48,473 nucleotides of DNA from JAUQQI01 sp040289115 (lineage in GTDB: Bacteria > Chloroflexota > Dehalococcoidia > JAUQQI01). The first letter of the stretch is position 1. Each line of letters begins with the position of its first letter. Under the pieces are notes generated by a model. That model was not told the DNA's origin. It saw only the letters and a program-made list of their open reading frames with translations, and did not search any database. Both the position numbers and the translations under genes were made by a program. Positions 16,686 to 22,817 of the stretch are shown one piece after another. The stretch covers positions 1 to 48,473 of the forward strand of contig PSKS01000014.1 in assembly GCA_040289115.1 (NCBI GenBank), in the 5' to 3' direction.

Positions 16686-16691
16686 ATTATA
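16686..16691 (-). promoter_or_regulatory. -10 box of the MFS exporter
   Basis: Perfect minus-strand TATAAT. Transcription would start near 16679, giving a 26-nt leader that includes the AGAAGGAG ribosome-binding site. The -35 region is weak, which suits an activated promoter. Confidence 0.55.
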
Positions 16692-16756
16692 TGGCCGCGG
16701 GGCCTTTCAGGTAGTCTCACCGTCGGCTGTAGGGGGCACGGCTGTGCGCCCCGGCG

Positions 16757-16782
16757 GGTCGGATCAGGGCCCTGATCCGACC
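16757..16782. promoter_or_regulatory. Perfect 26-bp palindrome between divergent genes
   Basis: GGTCGGATCAGGG followed directly by its exact complement. It lies 9 bp upstream of the -35 box of the GH-A-like gene and about 65 bp upstream of the MFS -10 box. An imperfect hairpin (about 16734-16752) adjoins it. Placement and symmetry suit an operator for a dimeric or tetrameric regulator, possibly of TetR or MarR type, but no such gene is adjacent. Confidence 0.7.
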
Positions 16783-16791
16783 AATCCAAAG

Positions 16792-16821
16792 TTGAAAGGC
16801 CGCCGGCCGGACCCCTAGAAT
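16792..16821 (+). promoter_or_regulatory. Promoter of the GH-A-like gene
   Basis: TTGAAA (16792-16797), 18 bp, TAGAAT (16816-16821). Transcription would start near 16828. That places the AGGAGA at 16822-16827 outside the mRNA and leaves GGAAGGGG (16835-16842) as the usable ribosome-binding site. Confidence 0.65.
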
Positions 16822-16848
16822 AGGAGAGTAGTTGGGAAGGGGTCTCGG

Positions 16849-16923
16849 ACGGCTGGCAAGCGTATCGTCTTAATCCTGGTTGCCGTAGCGGCAGTAGCCT
16901 TCCTCGTCTACCTGGCGACACCG
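16849..16923 (+). other. In-frame membrane-anchor extension lacking a standard start codon
   Basis: The frame of the GH-A-like gene stays open from 16819. From 16858 it encodes KRIVLILVAVAAVAFLVYLA, an ideal signal anchor, yet no ATG, GTG or TTG occurs in frame before 16924. ACG at 16849 sits 6 nt after GGAAGGGG and would give the natural start MAGKRIVLIL. Alternatives are an indel near 16832-16870 joining the TTG at 16832, or a sequencing error. Confidence 0.55.
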
Positions 16924-18150
16924 GTGGGGGATGGGCTCCTGTCGTGGGCCCGCCTGCAGACGAGCGAGCCAACGCCCACGGCCGTTGGGCCCGACCCAGC
17001 GGGTTCGCCGACCCCGGTGGCCACCCGTACCCTTAGGTTTCCGGTAGTTTCCAACCATTCGGCGCCCCAGGCCGCGGCGGTCCGGCCGTCCCCTACCCTG
17101 AGCCCCCGGCCCTCGCCGACGCCCTCACCCACCCCGGCGCCCCAGCTTCCGCCCCGGCTTCAGGGACTGCCCCCCTCCCCATACAAGCGGTTGGCCGATT
17201 ACCCCCGGCCGAAACCCGATTCCGGCTACGGGTTTCACATAAATGCGGCTGCCTATCCGCCCGACCCGGCCGTCTTCGAGCAGCAGATTCTGCCCAACTT
17301 AAAGGCCCTGGGGGCCACTTGGGTGACAGTCTGGCTGGCCAATGCCTCACCGGCCAGCCTTGATTACGTCAAGAAGCTTGTTGACAACGGCTTTGAGGTG
17401 GTTCTGCGCTACCACCCCGTAATACCACCCCCCCATCCCCATTACGTTCCGGACCAGAACGAGCTGGCCCAGTTCACCCGGCTGGGCGTCCGCTACATTG
17501 TGACGGGCAACGAACCGAACCTCAAAAACGAAAACGTTGACGACCGGGTCCATTCCCCAGCCGAAATCGCCCGGCAGTGGGTGGTCTCAGCCGACCGGAT
17601 CAAGGCTGCCGGTGGCATCCCCCTCCTTTACCCGATGTCTTCGGGCCCCTCCGGCATGGAAATGCTCCGGGGGATGCTGGAGTGGATGAAGGCCAACAAC
17701 GCCCTGGACGCCTTGGATGGGGCGGCGGTGGCCGTTCACAACCGCCCGTTAAACAAGCCCCTCGACCTCATCGATGACTCCTCCTTCCGGACCTACGAGC
17801 TGGTCGACGACCTCATTCGGCAGTACCTGGGGCGTAGTCTACCTATCCTGGGGACCGAGGCTGGTTACACCTTCGGCGACCTGGTCGACCCCAGGTTTCC
17901 CCGGGTGACCCCCGAGGCCCACATGAATGGCAACCTGGAGATAATCTTCGGCTTCCGGGACGGCCGGTGGCGTGACAGCCTCTTCTGCCAGAACTTCTGG
18001 ATCCTGAGCGGCTTCGGCACCCGGACCTTCTTCGCCGACTGGTGGATTGAAAATCCCCTCTACTTCGGCCGGGACCTCCCCATTGTCGAGGTCTTGAAAA
18101 ACCTGCCCAAGTTCGAACGCAAGTTCCAATCGCCCGAGTTCCAGCGCTGA
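16924..18150 (+). CDS. Extracytoplasmic TIM-barrel protein, glycoside hydrolase clan GH-A-like
   Basis: The coordinates begin at the first standard start (GTG), but the true protein probably begins upstream with a membrane anchor (see 16849-16923). A Pro/Ser/Thr-rich linker (about 15-80) leads to a barrel of about 310 residues starting near GYGFHINA. The GH-A catalytic pair is suggested by GNEPNL (acid/base Glu after Asn) and LPILGTEAGY (nucleophile Glu). Family and substrate are not recognised. A paralogue with the same two motifs lies in the flagellar operon at 44015-45196. Confidence 0.75.
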   Translation: MGDGLLSWARLQTSEPTPTAVGPDPAGSPTPVATRTLRFPVVSNHSAPQAAAVRPSPTLSPRPSPTPSPTPAPQLPPRLQGLPPSPYKRLADYPRPKPDSGYGFHINAAAYPPDPAVFEQQILPNLKALGATWVTVWLANASPASLDYVKKLVDNGFEVVLRYHPVIPPPHPHYVPDQNELAQFTRLGVRYIVTGNEPNLKNENVDDRVHSPAEIARQWVVSADRIKAAGGIPLLYPMSSGPSGMEMLRGMLEWMKANNALDALDGAAVAVHNRPLNKPLDLIDDSSFRTYELVDDLIRQYLGRSLPILGTEAGYTFGDLVDPRFPRVTPEAHMNGNLEIIFGFRDGRWRDSLFCQNFWILSGFGTRTFFADWWIENPLYFGRDLPIVEVLKNLPKFERKFQSPEFQR

Positions 18151-18210
18151 AACTCGGCCGTTGTGCTATTCTCGTTGGGAAATTCTCAGCGCGGAGGCCC
18201 ACAGCCGAAG

Positions 18211-19695
18211 ATGGAACGGGAGCTTTACTACGAAGTTTTAGTCGTAGGCGGTGGGAATGCGGGGCTTTGTGCGGCCATGGCCGCCTTGGAGGCCGGGGCT
18301 TCGGTTGGGATTATCGAAAAGGCCCCCAAGACCGAGCGGGGTGGCAACAGCGCCCTTACAGCCCACATGCGCTTTGCCTACCGAAGCGTCGAGGACCTCA
18401 TACCCCTGATGGACAACCCCTCCGAACACGAGCTTAAAATCCTGGCCGAGCGGGCCCCAAAGCACACCGAGGCCGACCTTTGGGACGAGACCATGCGCGT
18501 CACCGAGGGCCAAGCTGACCCCGAACTTTTAGAAGTTCACGTTCGGGAGTCTTACCGGACCGTCCGCTGGCTCCGGGAAAAGGGCCACAGCTGGGTCTCA
18601 GCTGTGGCCAATCCGACGGCCGGCTTTCCCCTGATGCTGAACGGGGGCGGCTACGGCCTTCAAGAGCGCAACTTTGCCTACCTGGAGCGCCACGGGGTTT
18701 CCATCCACTACGAGACGGCCGCAACCGAGCTCGTTTTGGACAACCGGGGTCGGGTGGTGGGCGTCCGGGCCCTTTCGCCCGAGGGCTTTTTGACCTTCCG
18801 GACCAGGGCGGTGGTTCTGGCCTGTGGTGGCTTTGAGGGCAACCCCGAGATGCGGGCCAGGTATTTAGGCCCCCGCTGGGACACGGTTAAGATGCGAGGT
18901 GTGCCTTACAACACCGGCGATGGGCTTAAGATGGCCTTAGAGATTGGAGCCATGCCCTACGGAAGCTGGTCCAGCTGTCACGCTTCACCCCAGGATTACA
19001 ACCGGCCACCTTGCAGCTACCCCTCGGCGATGACGGTGGGGGGCATCGAGTGGAACCGGTACGCTTATCCTTTCGGGATAATGGTCAACGTCGAAGGCAA
19101 AAGGTTTGTGGATGAGGCCGAAGACATCCGGGCCAGGACCTACGCCAAGATGGGGCGGGCGATTTTAGCCCAGCCCGGGGGCATAGCCTTCCAGATTTTC
19201 GATGCCAAAGTGCGGCGGCGGGGCCTGCTGCCGCCGACCTATGATAAGGCCACCGGGGAGCGTGCCGAAACCCTGGAAGGTCTGGCCGAAAAGCTGGGAA
19301 TAAAGGTCAAAAACTTTTTAGAGACCGTAAGGGCCTTCAATGGGGCCTGCCGGCCGGGGGAGTACAACCCGAATCCTTTCAAGCCTGACGGGAAGGGTAC
19401 CGAGGGGATTTACCCGCCCAAGAGCAACTATGCGGTGCCCATTGATGAGCCGCCCTTTGAAGGTTATGCCGTCTGCTGCGGCATAACCTTCACCTTTGGG
19501 GGCCTTAAGGTAGAGCCGAAGACCTGCCAGGTTCAGCACGTTTCGGGCCGGCCGATACCCGGACTTTACACGGCCGGGGAGATGCTGGGCGGGCTCTGGC
19601 ACTGGAACTACCCTTCGGGTTCCGGGATGATGGCTGGGGCGACTTTCGGCCGGATTGCCGGGACCCACGCCGCCAGGGCCGCCCTCGGGGCGTAG
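18211..19695 (+). CDS. FAD-dependent fumarate reductase/tricarballylate dehydrogenase-like flavoprotein
   Basis: The 494-residue flavoprotein has an N-terminal dinucleotide fold (VLVVGGGNAGL, Gly 13-18), the segment KAPKTERGGNSALTAHMRF that recalls TcuA, and the C-terminal FAD-binding tail GITFTFGGLKV, RPIPGLYTAGE, GSGMMAGATFGRIAG. It is likely a soluble FAD oxidoreductase acting on a small carboxylic acid; the substrate is unknown. I chose ATG 18211 (MERELYYE); the TTG at 18163 lies outside the conserved fold. The gene contains two perfect inverted repeats. Its 3' end faces a gene carrying a related tail. Confidence 0.85.
   Translation: MERELYYEVLVVGGGNAGLCAAMAALEAGASVGIIEKAPKTERGGNSALTAHMRFAYRSVEDLIPLMDNPSEHELKILAERAPKHTEADLWDETMRVTEGQADPELLEVHVRESYRTVRWLREKGHSWVSAVANPTAGFPLMLNGGGYGLQERNFAYLERHGVSIHYETAATELVLDNRGRVVGVRALSPEGFLTFRTRAVVLACGGFEGNPEMRARYLGPRWDTVKMRGVPYNTGDGLKMALEIGAMPYGSWSSCHASPQDYNRPPCSYPSAMTVGGIEWNRYAYPFGIMVNVEGKRFVDEAEDIRARTYAKMGRAILAQPGGIAFQIFDAKVRRRGLLPPTYDKATGERAETLEGLAEKLGIKVKNFLETVRAFNGACRPGEYNPNPFKPDGKGTEGIYPPKSNYAVPIDEPPFEGYAVCCGITFTFGGLKVEPKTCQVQHVSGRPIPGLYTAGEMLGGLWHWNYPSGSGMMAGATFGRIAGTHAARAALGA
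18583..18609. repeat. Intragenic perfect inverted repeat, 11-bp arms
   Basis: GGCCACAGCTG (18583-18593), spacer GGTCT, CAGCTGTGGCC (18599-18609). It lies inside the flavoprotein gene and encodes part of GHSWVSAVA (residues about 125-133). Confidence 0.75.
19458..19492. repeat. Intragenic perfect inverted repeat, 14-bp arms
   Basis: TGAAGGTTATGCCG (19458-19471), 7-nt spacer TCTGCTG, CGGCATAACCTTCA (19479-19492). It encodes the conserved FEGYAVCCGITFT segment (about residues 416-427), so the symmetry is embedded in functional protein sequence. Confidence 0.85.
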
Positions 19696-19728
19696 GAGAA
19701 CTGCGCCGGTCTAGGCCCTGGCGGCGTG
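19666..19728. repeat. 15-bp inverted repeat across the convergent flavoprotein tails
   Basis: CACGCCGCCAGGGCC (19666-19680) and GGCCCTGGCGGCGTG (19714-19728) around 33 nt. Each arm encodes the HAARA motif at the C-terminus of one of the two convergent, related genes. No T-tract is present, so a terminator role is doubtful. Confidence 0.8.
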
Positions 19729-20529
19729 CCGGCCAGCGATGTAGCCGAAGGTCATGGCCGGGCCGATGCTGGCCCCCGGCCCCGGGTAGCCTTTCCCTAG
19801 CCAGAAGGCCGCAATGTTGCCGCAGGCGTAAAGCCCCGGAATCGGCCGGTTCCAGACATTAAGAACCCGGCCGTACCCGTCGGTCTGAAGCCCGCCCTTG
19901 GTCCCTAAAACCCCGGGCAGCACCTCCACAGCGTAAAAGGGCGGCTCCTCGATGGGGGCCAGGTTGGGGTTGGGTTTTACCTCCGGGTCGCCGTAGTAGC
20001 GGTCGTAGGCCGTCTCCCCCCGCCCAAAATCCAGGTCCCGGCCGGCACAGGCCATCCCGTTGAACCTTTCCAGCGTTCGGGTAAGTCCCTCGGGTTCGAG
20101 GCCCACCTTCTCGGCCAGCCGGAGGCACTCGTCAATGCCCTCCAGGGCCAGCTCAAAAGCATCCTCGTAGGGGGCGGGAATCAGCGGGTGGCGCCGCCCC
20201 GCCGAAATAACCACCAGCCGGGCTCCGATATCGGCCGCCAGCCAGATGGTATCTTGCAGCTCCTTAAGGCTGGCCCTGCGGATAGCCGGGTTTAGGCTCA
20301 CCAGATTTAAGTCCAGGAAGGTCGGATTAACCGAAAAGACCTTAAGGCCGAGCCGCCCTAGCAGCCGGCCAAGACGCCGGCGCTCAAAGGGGCCGAAGTG
20401 AGCCGGCCGCAGGAATGGGGGTGTGGTCACCAGCTCCAAGGTCCGGAAGCCGAAGCCGGCGCACCTTTCCAGGGCCCCCTCGAGGGAACACTCCCACAGG
20501 TAGGTGTAGACTGACGTTCCCAGCTCCAC
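19711..20529 (-). CDS. In-frame chimera: sugar isomerase/epimerase N-half joined to a flavoprotein C-terminus
   Basis: Residues 1 to about 140 match a xylose-isomerase-like TIM-barrel isomerase/epimerase (LGTSVYTYLWECSLEGALER, SVNPTFLDLN, GRRHPLIPAPYEDA), which stops halfway through the barrel. Residues about 143-272 match the tail of a fumarate-reductase-type flavoprotein (LTRTLERFNG, GTKGGLQTDGYGRVLN, RPIPGLYACGN, FGYIAGRHAARA) without the FAD-binding Rossmann part. The seam LAEKVG occurs in both families and is echoed as LAEKLG in the neighbouring flavoprotein. The likely history is a deletion between two adjacent genes at local homology; the product is probably inactive. GTG start, 3 bp after the TPP-enzyme stop. 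Confidence 0.8.
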   Translation of the reverse strand: MELGTSVYTYLWECSLEGALERCAGFGFRTLELVTTPPFLRPAHFGPFERRRLGRLLGRLGLKVFSVNPTFLDLNLVSLNPAIRRASLKELQDTIWLAADIGARLVVISAGRRHPLIPAPYEDAFELALEGIDECLRLAEKVGLEPEGLTRTLERFNGMACAGRDLDFGRGETAYDRYYGDPEVKPNPNLAPIEEPPFYAVEVLPGVLGTKGGLQTDGYGRVLNVWNRPIPGLYACGNIAAFWLGKGYPGPGASIGPAMTFGYIAGRHAARA

Positions 20530-20532
20530 GGC

Positions 20533-22320
20533 TTAGCCCTCCCCAAACCAGGCCGGGTCCGGCGCCGGCGGTGGCAAAGGCGGCAGCTGCCAGCTGGCGG
20601 TGGCTGGGGGCTTTGCCTCACGGTCCACCCGCACATCCAGCACCCAAGGGCGTTCAGACCTTAAGGCCGCCTCCAAGGCCGGCTTAAGGTCCGAGGGTCG
20701 CTCGACAAGGAGGCCTTCGGCCCCCATTGACCTGGCAAGACCCGCAAAGTCCACGCTGAAAAGCTCGCCGGTAGCCTCCCGCAGAAAGCTGGTGGCCAGC
20801 TCCCGGCCGGGCCCGAAGTAGCCCAGCTGCTGGTCCCGGATGGAGCAGTACCCGTAGTTGTTCCAGACCACCCAGACCACCGGGATATCGTACTCGACGG
20901 CGGTGGCCACCACGCCGGGGAACATCAAAAAGCCGCCGTCCCCCACCACCGCCACCACCGGGCGGTCCGGTGCCGCCAGCTTGGCCCCCAGCGCCCCGCA
21001 CACCCCGAAACCCATGGCCGCAAAGCCCCAGCTCTGAAGCAGTGTGCGGGGCCGGAAGGCTGGCCAGCACTGGACTACCCAGTTGTGATGAACCCCCACA
21101 TCGGCCAAAACGATGGCCTCCTCGGGAAGCACCGAGCGCAGGTCGGCTAAAAGCCGCTCTGGCCGGATGGGAACGGCCTCCGAGTGGCGATATTCGGCCA
21201 GATAAGCCTCCCACTTCCGCCGCCAGCCGCCGACCCGCTCCAGCCAGGGTCGTCGGTCGAGCCGCCCGGCAACCCCGCGGCGGAGGGCGGCCTCATAAAG
21301 CTGGCGCAGGACGGTCCTAACGTCCCCCAAAATCCCGACGGAAACGGGGTAGTTACGCCCGAGCTCCTGGGGGTCGATATCCACATGAATGAGCTTGGTG
21401 GGCGGGATGGCGTAGGTGTAGCCGGGCAGCCACGAGCTAGCGGCCCGGTCGTCGAAGCGGGTGCCCAGGGCCAGAATCACGTCGGCCGTCCGGGCGGCCT
21501 GATTGGCCGGATAGGTCCCGTTCCGGCCCGTCTCCCCCAGCCACAGGGGCGAACGGGGGTCAAATACCCCCTTCCCGGCGGGGGTTGTGGCCACGGGAAC
21601 CTGCAGCGCCTCGGCTAAGGTGGCCAGCTCTGCCGCTGCCTCGGCCAGCTCAACCCCGTGGCCGGCAACCATGAGGGGCCGCTCGGCCGAAATCAGTAGG
21701 TCTAAGGCCCGCTCAATGGCCTCCGGCTCGCCGCCGCTGCGGCAGCTGATGCCGTGACGCCAAAGTCCAGGCTCGGGAATCTCCACCTCGGCCCTTTCCA
21801 CAAAAACGTCCAGGGGGACATCGAGGTTAACGGGCCCGGGCCGACCCTGCAGCATGACGGCGAACGCCTGACGGACCATCAGGGGAAGCTGCTCCGGCCG
21901 GGTTGCCTGAAAGCTACGCTTAACGTAATGGCGGACGACGCTGGGGAAATCGGCCTGAAAATGCCGCCCGGTCTCCTGGAAGGGCCCTCGGTTAAACTGG
22001 CTGGTGGGCACATTGCCCGTGATGGCTAAAAAAGCTGAGGAATCCATGAAGGCCGAGGCCAGCCCCAAAAGCAGGTTGACGGAGCCCGGGCCGCAGGAGG
22101 AGAAGGTGGCCACCGGCCGATGGGCCACCCGGAAGAAGGCGTCGGCCATGAAGGCGGCCGCCGCCTCATGGTGGACGGATATCACCTTAATCCGGTCCCG
22201 GTAAGCGTAAGCGGCATCCAAAAAGCCTAAGATGCCGTGGCCGCAGAGGCCGAACAGATAGGGCACGCCTTCTCGGACCAGGTACTCGATGATGATTTCA
22301 GCGCCGGTGTAGCTAGCCAA
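20533..22320 (-). CDS. Thiamine-diphosphate enzyme of the acetolactate synthase (IlvB-like) family
   Basis: The 595 residues hold the three domains of the family: N-terminal Pyr domain with catalytic Glu52 in HHEAAAAF, a central domain (about 195-345), and the PP domain with GDG (460-462) to NN (487-488), the cofactor motif. It could be a catabolic acetolactate synthase or a relative such as glyoxylate carboligase or a sulfoacetaldehyde- or inositol-type enzyme; no IlvN-like small subunit follows. The TTG start is supported by TTAGGAGGT. It is the first gene of an operon with the chimeric gene, suggesting a former catabolic pathway with an isomerase and a flavin oxidoreductase. Confidence 0.88.
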   Translation of the reverse strand: MASYTGAEIIIEYLVREGVPYLFGLCGHGILGFLDAAYAYRDRIKVISVHHEAAAAFMADAFFRVAHRPVATFSSCGPGSVNLLLGLASAFMDSSAFLAITGNVPTSQFNRGPFQETGRHFQADFPSVVRHYVKRSFQATRPEQLPLMVRQAFAVMLQGRPGPVNLDVPLDVFVERAEVEIPEPGLWRHGISCRSGGEPEAIERALDLLISAERPLMVAGHGVELAEAAAELATLAEALQVPVATTPAGKGVFDPRSPLWLGETGRNGTYPANQAARTADVILALGTRFDDRAASSWLPGYTYAIPPTKLIHVDIDPQELGRNYPVSVGILGDVRTVLRQLYEAALRRGVAGRLDRRPWLERVGGWRRKWEAYLAEYRHSEAVPIRPERLLADLRSVLPEEAIVLADVGVHHNWVVQCWPAFRPRTLLQSWGFAAMGFGVCGALGAKLAAPDRPVVAVVGDGGFLMFPGVVATAVEYDIPVVWVVWNNYGYCSIRDQQLGYFGPGRELATSFLREATGELFSVDFAGLARSMGAEGLLVERPSDLKPALEAALRSERPWVLDVRVDREAKPPATASWQLPPLPPPAPDPAWFGEG

Positions 22321-22817
22321 TAGGCACCTCCTAAGGCGATGGGCTCGGACTGGCCGGCTTAACTCAGCCGGAGCGGACGCCTTACCCCGGTAGGAGCGGT
22401 GGGTCCCGGCGCCGGGTCGCAGCAGGAGGCTGATGGCCGCGAGAGCCTGCCCGAAACGGGCAATTTACCGGGGTGGAGACGCAACATGGCTCCAGCTCGA
22501 GCTCCTCACCCGAACGAAAAGACCCGCCCCGATCTGGTCGAGTCCGTTAATGTGTACCAGCCCGCGCCGCCACCGTCAAGGGTATGCTGAGCTTCGGGGT
22601 GGAGACCGGACAAGGCCATAAACAGGTCTGCGGAAGACCTTGTTCTTCGCCTTCGACCAACGGCCGGATTCCGTTTCGGCCGCCCGAAAGGGCCCTTCTA
22701 TTACCCTACTGCCGGCCCCTGTCCGAACTGCCCGCCGAAGGTCTGTAGGGGATTACAGCGGACCACCAAATCGGCCCAAAGTCCGGGCGGTTGTCTCTAA
22801 TGGCCGCCGACCGGGAC
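22321..22817. other. 497-bp intergenic region: long leader of the TPP-enzyme operon
   Basis: No coding region is convincing. The minus strand carries a candidate promoter at 22551-22579 and then a leader of about 220 nt with a hairpin TGCCCG-TTT-CGGGCA (22448-22462), a perfect 12-nt palindrome CCCGGCGCCGGG (22405-22416) and the ribosome-binding site. A further hairpin AGGTCT/AGACCT lies near 22624-22640, between the cheA end and this promoter, without a T-tract. I see no T-box or TPP-riboswitch consensus. Confidence 0.5.
22551..22579 (-). promoter_or_regulatory. Candidate promoter of the TPP-enzyme operon
   Basis: Minus-strand TTGACG (22574-22579), 17 bp, TACACA (22551-22556). The -35 box is strong, the -10 box weak (3 of 6). 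Confidence 0.35.

Noticed and set aside
19666..19728. Bidirectional terminator between the convergent flavoprotein genes
   Set aside because: The 33-nt loop and the lack of T-tracts on both strands make this unlikely; the arms are explained by related coding sequence.
22321..22560. TPP riboswitch controlling the TPP-dependent enzyme
   Set aside because: The conserved CUGAGA and the ACCUGAUCUGG-like element are absent from both strands.
22399..22620. Small plus-strand reading frames in the gap before cheA
   Set aside because: They overlap each other, have no ribosome-binding site, and their composition is like shadow frames of GC-rich DNA.
22621..22645. Terminator of cheA at the AGGTCT/AGACCT hairpin
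   Set aside because: It has a bulged 6-bp stem and no T-tract on the minus strand; it is about 180 bp past the stop codon.
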